Positions 44,539-55,823 of a stretch of DNA of 64,000 bases are shown here, in pieces. The stretch's first letter is position 1, and every line of letters starts with the position of its first letter. The translations under genes were made by a program, and so were the position numbers. The notes under the pieces were generated by a model. It did not search any database. It was not told the DNA's origin and saw only the letters and a list, made by a program, of their open reading frames with translations. The DNA is from Setoptus koraiensis. Taxonomy: Eukaryota > Arthropoda. The DNA lies in the NCBI GenBank assembly GCA_048013815.1, contig CM106586.1, forward strand, positions 5,518,001 through 5,582,000, given 5' to 3'.

Positions 44539-45261
44539 CTAGTAGGGTATTGTGGTGCCATCATAGTTGAGGAGTATTCCAGCCTGTTCCGGTTTAATTT
44601 CGTCAAATGTCTTGACCATGCCTGACACGCTTGTTTTGGTATCGATGGCAGCGTTGGGGCCGCCCATGTCAGTGAGAACCCATCCAGGGTGGATAGGTGC
44701 AACAATGATGTTGTCTGGTTTCAATTGGATTGACAAGCTCTTGGATACTTGATTAAAGGCCGACTTACTTGTTCGATAGGCGTACATTTGGCCGGAGGTA
44801 TTGTCGGCAATGGAGCCCACTTTCGATGAAATATTTGCAACAAAGGTCTTGTGTCCGGCTTTCGCGCTAGAACGTAGTAATGGCAAGAATGCTCTGGTTA
44901 AAAGCAATGGTGCCACAACGTTGACTTCATATACTTCTAGCATGTCGTCTCGTCTGGCGTCGTCTAGATCGGCCTTGATGTGGATGCCGGCGTTGTTCAC
45001 GAGTAGGTTCAATCCATCCGACCCAACGGCCTTTGACACCTCATCAACAAGCTTGGGAAAACGATCGTAATCCTTCACTTCAAGCTCGACTATTTTCACT
45101 TTTGGGTTTGATGACTCAATTTCTTTCAATTCTTGTGCTTTTGAAGGATTCCTACAAGCTGCGAACAGTAGTTTTGTTGAGGGAAGAGCCGCATATTGCT
45201 TCACAAATTCTAAGCCGATACCTCGGTTGGCACCGGTGATGAAGATGGTTGAATAAGCCAT
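44539..45261 (-). CDS. Short-chain dehydrogenase/reductase, sniffer/C-factor type
   Basis: 240 residues in one exon, the usual size of a classical SDR. The Rossmann motif TGANRGIG is at 9-16, followed by a basic CRNPSKA that suggests NADP(H). The structural motif NNAG is at 89-92, the catalytic Ser is in NISSKVGS (about 144-150), and Tyr162-x3-Lys166 is in AYRTSK. The closing HPGWVLTDMGGPNA is typical of the C-factor/sniffer group of carbonyl reductases. Drosophila sniffer reduces reactive carbonyls and protects neurons; the substrate here is not determined. It is cytosolic, with no signal or membrane segment. Confidence 0.9.
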   Translation of the reverse strand: MAYSTIFITGANRGIGLEFVKQYAALPSTKLLFAACRNPSKAQELKEIESSNPKVKIVELEVKDYDRFPKLVDEVSKAVGSDGLNLLVNNAGIHIKADLDDARRDDMLEVYEVNVVAPLLLTRAFLPLLRSSAKAGHKTFVANISSKVGSIADNTSGQMYAYRTSKSAFNQVSKSLSIQLKPDNIIVAPIHPGWVLTDMGGPNAAIDTKTSVSGMVKTFDEIKPEQAGILLNYDGTTIPY

Positions 45262-46210
45262 TGTGATAGTGATAATTAATTTTCGAATTGACGTTCAATT
45301 TGATGAGTCCGACTGGGATGGCGTGTGGGTTCAAATGATAGATAGCTTTTGATCTGGATTCAATGTTTATTTAAGAGATTGCTATGAGAAATTAATCTAG
45401 CATATGCTACATAATCAATGCAAATAAAGCATTTCGATCAAGACACTTACAATGCCGGCGGAGATGGTGGAAACCCGCCCTCAAAGCCATTTCTCTGCTT
45501 TTTGAAGCCGCGTTTTTCAAACTAGTTTATTTCAGTGAAATTGTTTCAAAGAGAGACCTGCTACATGGCATCCTATATGCATCATGGATTTCAAAATCAG
45601 CCAACCAAAATAACCCCATCAGATAGGTGTGACTTGTGCGATATGATGAATTTCCCCAACGGAAGTAAGAGATTCTAATTAGACAAATTAGACTTGATCT
45701 CGAAACTAAGTCAAGCTTACTCCCAAAAAATTACTCTCATTAGCTTTACGATCACGATTGTTTGATCAAAACCAGTTTCCACATCGAGTAATAATTTGCT
45801 GTTTAACGACTTGCGGTCTAGTCATGTTGAAAATCGCCAACTAACACGAGCCCTCATAAGTGAGCTGCATAGGCGGAGATTGATCAGAAAAAAATATGTA
45901 TTAGGAAGGAGTGACTTATGATGATGTATTTTGCTAATGAAAGTTGATTTAATTAGGTTTTTTGATACAGTAAGCCAAGAATATACTGATGAGACTCTGG
46001 TATTAGTGGTTGCTGATATATTTGGTGATCTATAATGAGAATTCCAGTATAAACTATATTCAATCTTTAGGTCAGTTAACGCATTCTTTGCATCTATTGG
46101 CATCATTTTCAGACGGTTTTTGAAGTAGAATAAGATCTCACAGACTGGTTCACTCAATGATTATGAATAAGATTATGATTCGTTAAAAAATTCAAGTAGA
46201 ATAGTTGGTA
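45262..46210. other. Intergenic region between SDR and ankyrin genes
   Basis: Both neighbours are on the minus strand, so it holds the SDR promoter and the ankyrin gene 3' UTR. A 111-codon frame at 45822-46157 shows no domain or family likeness and I treat it as chance. Confidence 0.45.
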
Positions 46211-47506
46211 TCACGATGAGATCTTTGGCTCATATTTTAAGCTACTACTACGTCGTTGTCGGCTGTCGTCCGTCCCATCATTAATCATCATGTCTTCAAT
46301 CATGGATAAACACTCGAGTACTTCGTCATTTTTAGCACAGTATAGAGATGGTGTCAACCCGTTTGCATCCAAAGCATTGACTGGTGCCCCTGCAATCAAT
46401 AACTCATGTGTCAACTGTTTCATGCCACGCTCTGCAGCTAGATGTAACGGTGTGACAAGTTCATGATTGATGCAAGTAGCTAAAGCTGGACATGCCTTAA
46501 GCATATTTGAAGCTAATTCTTCTAAATTGTGTTGAATGGCTCTTATAAGAATAGAGCAGCCCTCAGAATCTTGCACAGTTAAATCCTTCGCACTGGGCAA
46601 CATCTGTGATATGAGATTAGTATGTCCTAATTTTATGGCTGTATGTATAACAGTATTCATTTCATTGTCTGGTATCGAGGGATCTGTTCTTGGATCATTC
46701 ATTAAAATCTTGAATAATTCTACAATACCTCTTTTAAGCGCTAAGTGTAGGCATGTATTTCCCTCAGAGTCTTTAATGTTGGGATCTGCGCCCTGGTTGA
46801 GCAGGTGTGTAGCTGTGGCATAGCTGCAAGGTCCCCCTGACCTGGCGGCCATGTGGAGAGCAGTTTGACCGAAAGAGTTCCTGGCATTTATTGTGTTGGC
46901 CGTAGCTAAAGAACTAACAGCATGAACATCATCTATGGCCGAGGCAAAATGCAATGGTGTGTTGCCACTAATATTATAACTATTTGGTGAAGCACCGGCC
47001 TCAATCAAGGCCATCACAACTTTATAATGATTCTCGTATGCTGCATAATGCAATGGTGTGTTGTAATCAACATCTAGAGGTTCAATAAATTCACTAGATT
47101 TTCCAAGTTTCTCGATAATAAGTTGAGCACATTTTACATGACCATAATAGGCACAGATATGTAAAGGGGTCACATTGTACAAAGCTGTTGCGCTTGGATT
47201 GGCTCCGTGCTCCAAAAGGCAGGATACCACTTCTGGACAACCATTACGACAGGCCCTATGTAGCGAGGTCAGACCCTCCGAATCGCAGTCGTCAACTTCG
47301 ACTCCTTCTTCAATGAAATATTCCAAAAGCTCTAATGAATCCAAGAATGCGCTTAAATGTAAATAGGTGCGCTTGTGAATGTCTTTATAGTGGGGATCAT
47401 CGCCTTCAAGGACTCGCTCCTTTACTAGATGTAGGCTCTGTTTTAGAACAGCTTTAGTCAGTAAAGGCTCATTTTGTAGAAGTAGTATCGGTCTACTTGA
47501 TTCCAT
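46211..47506 (-). CDS. Ankyrin-repeat protein resembling PP6 regulatory ankyrin subunits (ANKRD28/44/52-like)
   Basis: 431 residues in one exon, almost all ankyrin repeats: about eleven, from residue 45 to 390, with consensus pieces such as EGLTSLHRACRNG, YNVTPLHICAYYGH, YNTPLHYAAYENH, GNTPLHFASA, GQTALHMAARSGG, EGNTCLHLALKRG and LVTPLHLAAERG. The C-terminal LDANGLTPSLYCAKNDEVLECLSMI is close to the ANKRD28/44/52 ending ([22 protein letters not shown]). Those proteins have about 27 repeats and scaffold PP6 phosphatase; this one is less than half as long, so it is either a shortened relative or a separate family. It is divergently arranged with the mS29 gene, 461 bases between starts. Confidence 0.75.
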   Translation of the reverse strand: MESSRPILLLQNEPLLTKAVLKQSLHLVKERVLEGDDPHYKDIHKRTYLHLSAFLDSLELLEYFIEEGVEVDDCDSEGLTSLHRACRNGCPEVVSCLLEHGANPSATALYNVTPLHICAYYGHVKCAQLIIEKLGKSSEFIEPLDVDYNTPLHYAAYENHYKVVMALIEAGASPNSYNISGNTPLHFASAIDDVHAVSSLATANTINARNSFGQTALHMAARSGGPCSYATATHLLNQGADPNIKDSEGNTCLHLALKRGIVELFKILMNDPRTDPSIPDNEMNTVIHTAIKLGHTNLISQMLPSAKDLTVQDSEGCSILIRAIQHNLEELASNMLKACPALATCINHELVTPLHLAAERGMKQLTHELLIAGAPVNALDANGLTPSLYCAKNDEVLECLSMIEDMMINDGTDDSRQRRSSSLKYEPKISS

Positions 47507-47967
47507 ATTCCAAATTATATTATAATTTATTATTCCGATGGAGAGAAGTAAGGAGAGAAATGTTCATAATTACTATTGTTAATTCATGATGAGTAAATAA
47601 ATTAATTATACGTCTACTTATAATACAATTCATCATCACAGACAACATGGTCCCCATGAGTTAAACTGCAGATTTTGGTGAAGCAATATGACGGCAACAT
47701 ATAGCAATAGCTGCAATGTATGTAGCGTTACAGTAATATTCATCCAAATGCAAAATTTTTGGCCGAGAGCGAATGCGCGAAAATTGAAAAGTTAGAAGTG
47801 CCAGTATTCACACGTAAATATAGAGCCATATATTCACGGATGATAACATCGACAGAATCCACGTTTTTTTAAGCAGATGTGATCTAGGATATATTCATTA
47901 GCATACCAACTGCTACAAAAGGAATGAACCTTATATCTTCATTATTGTTTGACTACTGAGGTCAACT
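47507..47967. promoter_or_regulatory. Shared divergent promoter region (ankyrin gene and mS29/DAP3)
   Basis: 461 bases between head-to-head starts (47506 minus, 47968 plus). It must hold both promoters. AT-rich near the ankyrin start and CpG-containing near 47755-47790. No element was identified with certainty. Confidence 0.5.
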
Positions 47968-49110
47968 ATGATTTCGAGATTCTCTCAAAGAAGATTTATT
48001 AGTCAGTTGGCGCTAACACCAGTAAAATCAGGCCTAAACTGGCAAGCCCACGAAGATAATCCTCTCAAGCACAACAAAGATCATTTGGGGCTCTTCTATG
48101 ATATTCCGAGAAAAAACCTAGCATCTATATATGCTGACCCTAAACCAATGCAAAGGAATTTGAACCAGCTCTATGACGCTCTTGGTAGAGTGTCGATCAT
48201 GATAAGGAAGCCTGCGTTGGATATCATGAACTATTTGAAATGTTTGGATTACAGTAAACCCACGACACGTTTCCTTCTCTATGGAGAATTTGGAGCAGGA
48301 AAAACTATGACATTGTATCATCTACAACATTACATGCACTGTCTTGGGGATCATTTCCTAGTATATGTGCCAAAGCCATCAGAATGGACCGAATCTCCCT
48401 CTGATCAAGCGGAATCTCTCTCCCGGCCAGGACGGCTCGATTTGCCTATCGATTCAGCTTACTATCTACAGAAATTCAAAATCATCAACTCTGATCTCCT
48501 GCAAAAGTATGGTGATAAAATGACGTGCAGCCGTGACTACAACTGGAGCTCTCGTGAGATGACTATAAAAGGAGAACCTATCACAAATGTTATAGAGCAT
48601 GGAATAAATCGTGTGAATCATGCTTCCGATTGTCTAGCTGTGCTACTCAAGGAACTTAAGAGATGTGCCAATGAGGGCCTGATTAAAGTGTCTGTTCTAG
48701 TCGACAAAGTTAATCTATTTTATCTGGACGAACCACGGCTAAAACATAATGATAAGAAGGTCGCATATGCAGACGACATTACTCCCGCGAGGGCATTCAA
48801 AAAATTGTTCAAAAATGATTGGAATGGCGGAGTCGTCATCGCTGCTGTTGAGAAGGATGTTGTCGATAAGTCCCCAAACGTTCAACCAAGAACACTACTG
48901 ACTATAGACGGTTGGAATACCTTCGAGCCTTGCTTGCCTATAGAAGTCCCAAAATACAGTCGCAAAGAGTTTGAGACTTGTATGAACTATTACCAAGGTA
49001 CTAGGTGGCTACAGAGAGCTGAGTCTATGACCGAAGAGGGCCGGGATGAAGTTAGATTTGTTAGCGCATTGAATCCACACGAAGTGTTTCGTGTTTGTAA
49101 ACATTTATAA
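47968..49110 (+). CDS. mRpS29: Mitochondrial ribosomal protein mS29 (DAP3)
   Basis: 380 residues, one exon. The first 20 or so (MISRFSQRRFISQLAL) are basic and amphipathic, a mitochondrial targeting signal. The GTP-binding P-loop GEFGAGKT (106-113) matches human GEKGTGKT. Further matches include NVIEHGINRVNHASDC, AVLLKELKRCANEGL, FKNDWNGGVVIAAV and the end KEFETCMNYYQGTRWLQ and TEEGRDEVRFVSALNP. mS29 is a GTP-binding subunit of the small mitoribosomal subunit. AATAAA at 49110-49115 begins on the last base of the stop codon, so the 3' UTR is very short. Confidence 0.95.
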   Translation: MISRFSQRRFISQLALTPVKSGLNWQAHEDNPLKHNKDHLGLFYDIPRKNLASIYADPKPMQRNLNQLYDALGRVSIMIRKPALDIMNYLKCLDYSKPTTRFLLYGEFGAGKTMTLYHLQHYMHCLGDHFLVYVPKPSEWTESPSDQAESLSRPGRLDLPIDSAYYLQKFKIINSDLLQKYGDKMTCSRDYNWSSREMTIKGEPITNVIEHGINRVNHASDCLAVLLKELKRCANEGLIKVSVLVDKVNLFYLDEPRLKHNDKKVAYADDITPARAFKKLFKNDWNGGVVIAAVEKDVVDKSPNVQPRTLLTIDGWNTFEPCLPIEVPKYSRKEFETCMNYYQGTRWLQRAESMTEEGRDEVRFVSALNPHEVFRVCKHL

Positions 49111-49443
49111 ATAAAAGTCAATTCTTAAAACAGCATTTTTATTAGCACGTTGAAAGTGGGGTCCCACAATAGATTGTTTTGCCAAATCATAGAATCAGGC
49201 GTTGAAGAAACGTTTAAATTTTGCGCGGATGCCTCTTTCTTGCAAGGTATGTTTGTATCGGTTTGTCTGTGCGCCAGCTCTCGAATATTCTCGATGAGAG
49301 ATCGAGAAAATTCTCACTAACAAGTAAAGTCGCGTCGGCAAATACCACATGGACTGCATAAACATACTCACTAATTTGTACTATCTGGATATTATATGAT
49401 TTATTTGGGTAAGAATTTTGTTTGAAGTATTACCATCGACACA
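49111..49443. other. Intergenic region between mS29 and Hop
   Basis: 333 bases on the same strand. It holds the mS29 cleavage site region and the Hop leader. An inverted CTCGAATATTCTCG-like stretch (49270-49310) with GAGAxxxCGAGA could be heat-shock-like (GAA/TTC arrays), but I cannot assign it. Confidence 0.4.
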
Positions 49444-50494
49444 ATGTCTAACAAAGAACAAGCACAGACAGAGAAGAATCTTGGCAATGAGGCCTACAAG
49501 AAAAAAGATTTCGAGAAGGCCTTACAGCACTACCAGAAAGCGGCAGAACTCGATAATACCGATATGACATTCTTAACCAACAAGGCAGCAGTATACATGG
49601 AACAAAAGAAATATGATGAGTGCATTAGCGAATGTCAGCAGGCCATTGAGGTTGGCCGTGAAAATAGAGCAGACTTCAAGATTATCGCCAAAGCCTTCTC
49701 ACGAATCGGTGCCGCATACCAGAAAAAAGATGACCTGGAGAATTCGAGGACATTCTATCGTAAATCTCTTTCAGAACACAGAACACCAGAAACTTTGTCC
49801 AAATTGAGCGAAGTTGAAAAGATTATAAAAGACAGAGAGCTTGCCAGTTATGTTAATCCGGAATTGGCGGTAGAGGAAAAGAACAAAGGTAATGAATTTT
49901 TCCAAAAAGGAGACTACCCATCCGCCATCAAGCACTACACAGAGGCCATCAAGCGTAATCCAGATGACGCCAAATTATACAGTAATCGCGCTGCCTGTTA
50001 TCAAAAACTATTAGAGTTACCCTTGGCGTGTAAGGATGCTCAAGAGTGTATCAAGCGCGATCCAAAATTTGTCAAAGGACACATCAGGCTTGGTCTGGCT
50101 TTACTTGGTCTCAAGAAAACTACTGAAGCAGCGGATGCTTACAGAGCCGCATTGGAAATCGATGAAAATAATCAGGAAGCTCTCGAAGGTTACAGAAAAG
50201 CCATCGGCTCATCAGATCCTGAGGACATCAGGAAGAGGGCCATGAACAATCCCGAAATTCAAGAAATTTTGCAAGATCCTGCTATGAGAATGATATTAAC
50301 TCAAGGCCAAAACGATCCAAAAGCCCTTACAGAGTAAGTAATATTTTCAAATTGTCTCCGCTTAGCACTCACCAAAGAACGTTCCCTGCTAAATATCTTG
50401 TTCCACCCTTCTTCTTTACAGACATCTTCAAAATCCAGAAGTTAGAAAAAAGTTCCAAAAACTCATGGAGGCCGGTATAGTATCTATCAAGTAA
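49444..50494 (+). CDS. Hop: Hsp70-Hsp90 organising co-chaperone Hop/STI1, short form
   Basis: Exons 49444-50333 and 50422-50494 join at GA|A (donor GTAAGT, acceptor TTTACAG) to 320 residues. The first TPR block (TPR2A, about 4-120: KNLGNEAYKKKDFEKALQHY, FLTNKAAVYMEQKKYDECI) binds the Hsp90 tail. The second (TPR2B, about 140-255: EKNKGNEFFQKGDYPSAIKHY, LYSNRAACYQKL) binds Hsp70/Hsp90. The C-terminal DP2 domain (NNPEIQEILQDPAMRMIL and, from exon 2, LQNPEVRKKFQKLMEAG) follows. Hop bridges Hsp70 and Hsp90 during client folding. The usual first TPR and DP1 (about 220 residues) are missing; C. elegans STI-1 is a known natural case of the same layout. AATAAA at 50568-50573. Confidence 0.93.
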
Positions 50495-50753
50495 AGAGAC
50501 TAGGATCAAAATTTTTTAGTTTAAGTTGTTGGATCGTTTCTTTCTGACAGGCTTAAATCAGACAATTAATAAAACAAGTGGTCACGTCTTTCCAACGAGA
50601 CTACGTGACTTCAGAACGGCGCGCGAATAAAATTTGTCAAAAGGTCGTGTGTATCATATCAACAAGAGGTTGTCGTAACTTAATTTTTGTCCGGCGCAAT
50701 CACTGTTGCGGCAGCAAGTGCGTCAATGCATAACTTCTTCCGGTCAGTTCCGG

Positions 50754-50806
50754 AGAGAGCGAGAGAGAGGCATCATATAATAGAGAGAGAGAGAGAGAGA
50801 GAGAGT
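50754..50806 (+). repeat. GA microsatellite, two runs
   Basis: GA runs at 50754-50769 and 50782-50806 separated by a short CATCATATAATA spacer. It lies just downstream of Hop. GA runs can bind GAGA-type factors, but that is inference. Confidence 0.85.
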
Positions 50807-51520
50807 AGTCGTTGAAGTTTGTGCGCCAACATGTATGAAGTTATGCATGAACAAACTCCATTGTCTCTTTACCTTAATTTCTCATATATTCGAATTTGGC
50901 GAACATAATGATTGCTGCAATCATTATAATCAAGCACAACAAAAGGATAAACACATTAGAGTTGTCAACCAAAAAGTTGATTTCCGGACTGACGCGGGTT
51001 TGCTTTTGTGTGTCGATCCTAGATTCATTTGATTGGTTGAGCACTTGCTCTGACAGTAACAACCTGTTGCTATCAACTTTGCTTTCATGATTTTACGCTC
51101 GGGCTGAGGCATAGTCCTCAACTTGATTCTCCACCCGATTTTTTTATGTACTATTTGAGCTATAAGGTAATCATCATGTGTCACGAGATTGAGAGAATTA
51201 GATTGACGATAAGCGTGCTGTTTCATACACAAACGCAGAGACATTCAAAAACACGTATTGGTTTATTCTGGGACCAACAGCCCACTGACTAACATCAACT
51301 AGGCAGTGTATACTTTGATGTTATTAATAGTGCACAACATTATTATAATATTATTATCTCAACATTATTATTAATAATAACTGGTGTAGGGAGAGATTGT
51401 TAATGGTCGTCGTTGTGGTTGTTTGACCACATAATAATTAGTCAATGCACAGTGTGTGATTAGTGATGAATCATAGAGTGTGAGAAATTGTGTAACACCG
51501 TTCTTTAACTTCTACCATTA

Positions 51521-51540
51521 CTTCCTTCCTTCCTTCCTTC
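51521..51540 (+). repeat. TTCC tetranucleotide repeat
   Basis: About five TTCC units in an otherwise unremarkable stretch. Confidence 0.8.
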
Positions 51541-54500
51541 TCTATCCTGTATTGTCTTTTGGCCACATTAAAAACTAAGCGTGTACATGTGTGACATCAT
51601 TAATATTAATACACTTTATATTGTAATATTACTATACTATTTGTCACTGCAACAATAAATACACTTCTGATTCTACGCAGATATAGCAAAGCAACTGGCT
51701 AGTGTCACTGTCGTCGTTGTGACAAAAATGGTCACACTTGAAAAGGTCCCGTTTCTAAGTTCATCTCTTGCGATGGTCGCCATCCTCATCATCGTCTTCT
51801 TCTTGATTCAATCTATTTGATAAGGAGCACAACAAAAAGAGCACAACAACAAGAGAGAATTGAATGGGAATGAGAAAGAATAAGTATAGACTAGGGTAGT
51901 TATTAACGCATCATCGCCATCTCAGCCACCACTATGACAAACTGTTGACAAAGACTTCAGAATCACGTCACCTGAACTCCAACTTTCCACTCATTTTATT
52001 GCTCACAAAGAGGATGCTGGTTATATTATAGTTATATAACTGATGACTGGCAAAGGTGTAGCATATGTTGTACCGGTTGTGACTACTCTCTAACCGTGAT
52101 GCTGTGGTTTGTGTGTGTGGACGTGTATGATTGGCGGTGGTCAAGAAACTCAATTGTCGGACAGCAGTCGCTATCAGCGATGGAGCATGATGATGCGGCC
52201 ATCACTTTTACGTGGCCTCATCACGTTTATCGCCTATTGTTTGCTCTTTAACACTTGACGACAATTCACTTCGACTTCTCGGTATCAATTCGTTGTTGCT
52301 TTTCTAACTTAACACTAACTTCGATCTCAGAAGTTAGAGTGAGTAGGGATGTAGTGTTTGCGTTCGATTGCGCCTACCATGTGTCTCTTGTTCTATCACA
52401 ACTACTCTGCTTTTTCGATATATCACACACAATAGACACCAATGGTCCTACAATCTGTTGTCTGAAGTTGGAGTTTAGTGAGGAACTGTGCCGAAGCACG
52501 AGAGGAGCTAGTCACACATTGAATGGATTTTGGCGTGCTGCAGAAGTGCTCGAAGCGCAATCGATTTGCGACTGTTAGAATGGCGTTACAAAGTTGTTAC
52601 ATTAGATAATTGAAATCGATATCAAGTGTCACGTAATAAATCAATAGGCATACCAGTATATAAAACGTTCATGGTGCACGTGCAAGAGTCACCTTGACCA
52701 ATTACTATTGATCAACCATTCAAATCAACCAATATACTCTATGTTTGCTTATTGGTTGTCCATTTGTTTGTCCATCAACATTGGGCACGATCAATTTAAT
52801 GTTACTAGAGGCCTCAGTCTGATCTCGCAATTGTCCAACAATTCCGCTGCAGCTAATTAGCCAGCTATATAATCGATTGAACTGAAAACGTACATTAGAT
52901 TTGTCATACACATATCTTGTGCCCTTGAAAATCGACACGAATACAAATAGTTGAATATCTGTTATTCTTGGGTTCCGCCGTCGTGGAAAAAAGCGAGAAC
53001 GTCGGACGCAGGTACCGGTTTACAAAAATATATATGACTTTGCCGCAGAGTGCCGTATAATATACATTTATATTATATTATATAACAGTTGCTGTATGAT
53101 ATCAGTAGGGCCAGTGGTATGGTGGCAACGCTGGAAATTGCACGCATGAGCTCCATCACGAATGAGAGAAGATTAAAAGATTCATTCATTTTTATGAATG
53201 GACGATGATACTCGTAGTGGTGTCCATTCGCACTGAGTACAGGTAAATCTCTTTTCTCTACTCAGCATTGCTCAATTATGACCACTACATCCTGTCCGAT
53301 TTCACCATTTCTGCTGTGTCGCAGGGTGACATTGGACTGGACAGGATCGACGTTCCAGTTCTCCTCATGTGTTTAGATTATAGCGCATGACTGTTGCGTC
53401 AACTACTGGCCGTGTTAGATCTATCATCGTCATCAGTATATTTGGTAATGGTAATCTCTCAGGTAAAATGTCTGTATGTATGTGAGTGTGCCTGTGTGTA
53501 TCAAAATAGTTGTGGTAATGCATAGGCAGTAGTGAATAGAATCAGAATAGGGCCAGGATGAATGGTAGTGGTCAACACTCACAATTCGCATGTGAGCCAA
53601 CAACAATATGTATTGAAACTGTACAGTAACAATATGTTATAAATAAACACAGAGTCAATCTATTCAATTGATATGGTGGCGATACAAACAACCGACGCTA
53701 GCGACCAGCACATAAATAACGACCAAGCAACTCTAATAGAATATCCGATCTGACACAAGTTGCTCGTCGATTCTATATGTTGTTGCCATCTCATGAAATC
53801 TCTTCTCTGCCTATATAGCTGGCTGGCCGGTCGACCGGCTAGTTGGCTATATCATCCATCTAATAATGTTCAATGAATAGATTAATGAGATGTCCTATAT
53901 AAGTGTGCGCCTAGTTGTCGACCAGCACAAACACACGACTCAAGCATTAGCCAAGTTGAGTGAGTTGACCATGAAAAGAGGTAGTATTGGTAGTGGACAC
54001 ATTTTAGGTTATGTTTGTCAGATCATTTAGAGACAGCGATGTCGTTTGCGATGTGTAAGGACGGTTTACAGAAGTTTGTTGAGTTGACTTGTATATGGGT
54101 GCTTGTATATGTGTGCTCACAACACAAAGGGACGACAACGGTGATGCTGAGTTGAATTTAGTAGTGGCGAGATGATGCATTCTTTTTCTTTTGCGTCAGA
54201 AGAGAACGCACAAAGGACACGCAAGAGAACTGTACCGCTGTGGCTTTGGCTGCGGCTGTCTTTGTTGTTGCACACCATAGAAAGACAATTAAATGTACCT
54301 GTCTAATTATTGGCCAACTACTTGACCACCATCATGGCGCATGCATGGAGGCTTCATGAGGCCATGTGTCTATCAATATAGCTTCATCTGTATATAACGC
54401 TGGCATCCATTCAATAAGGTCTCGTTGTTGCTGCTGGCCGGCTGTCTGACTGTCTGGCTGGCTGCATCTATCTATTGCCATTGTCATTGTCGTTTGTATG

Positions 54501-55805
54501 ACACAATAACCCTAACAATAACTACAAGTCGACTTTAGCTGAATAGATGTAGTCGACGAACGAACTCTACTCACCACACAGAATCTCTCGGGCATGTATT
54601 GCATGGAGAGAGCTTTAGCTGTTAAATGCCCCCCCTCTACTGTGTGCTTGAACTCTGACTAATTCTCTCTCTCTCTCTCCTATTTTTGTTACATAATAAC
54701 TCGGCTGCAGACACTCTGCCAGCAGCCACAACAATTCCGTAACAGAGCACTACGCGCTGCAGCGCTTCATAAAAGAGCCTTATTTGTGATGTTACGTCAC
54801 GCAAGTCATGTCGGTGATGATGATGAAATGATGATATTATGTGCAAGCATTAGGTATCGTGATTGTAATGGTGATAGTTGCACTCTATCATAGTTTGTGT
54901 CCTATCTGCATGACGAAATAGGCTCATTTGAAAAGGCCGCCATACACTAGCAGCGGTCAGCGACTAGAGTCATTAAGAGTCACCACAGCACAGGTATAAA
55001 CGGCATAACTACTAGTGGTATGTGTCGGTTAAGCAAACAACACGAACAATATGCGCCTTTGTGCTAATGAAAAAGTGTCCCCTGTCCCTCGAAATTACTA
55101 TTAGATTGCTAGACGAGACATGATTGTTCATTGAGCGACGGTTTATCCTTTTTGTGTGTGCACTCACAGCGCACACATAATCTGTTTGTGTATAATAATT
55201 TATTATCATTATCATTTATATAGATTTGGGGGGGCCGATATGCATATTGATAGAATAACATTGGTATTGGTGTTAACTTGTTCAGTCCTTGTTGTTTGCA
55301 ATTTATATAATATCTTATATAATAGTAATAATAGTAATGTGTGAGTGTGATATCTGGTTTTGTTTTGTTGTTTGCATCTTTGGTGTCTTGGAATTGGTTT
55401 CGTTGGTCCCCGGTTCCTATCAGCTCTTATCATTTTTTCTTTCTCTTGAATCAATTCCTTGCTATCATCATTGTTGTCGTGTCCCGAGTAATAATGAGAA
55501 TTAATTTAATTTATTTCCTATCTATTGTAGTGGCAACCTAATCTCGCGGGCTTGCCGCGCATCACAACTGGCTGACTAAATGCGGCTGCCCATGCTGTTC
55601 AGCACTGTTCCGTTTTTGTTGCCTTCCCCCAATTTGCAGACGGTGCCAGAGTGAACAGCGAATATTTGTGTGGACTCATCATCTGGTCGCGAGCCGAACC
55701 CATCGTGCACGAGCCGAATGTGCGCGCAAGCATCTGAAGGGGGAAGACACACAGACACCGGTTATGACTCACAACTTGCGACACACACACACTCGAATCG
55801 AGTGA

Positions 55806-55823
55806 CTCGTTCGTACGAACGAG
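55806..55823. repeat. Perfect 18-bp palindrome
   Basis: CTCGTTCGTACGAACGAG is its own reverse complement, in a CpG-rich stretch. It could be a dimer-binding site. Confidence 0.6.

Noticed and set aside
45822-46157. 111-codon minus-strand frame between the SDR and ankyrin genes
   Set aside because: No domain, AT-driven composition; more likely the ankyrin gene 3' UTR.
50874-51244. Minus-strand frames suggesting a small single-pass membrane protein or a 104-residue basic protein
   Set aside because: The membrane-segment frame has no ATG and no clear first exon; the two frames overlap and cannot both be right. Kept only as a note.
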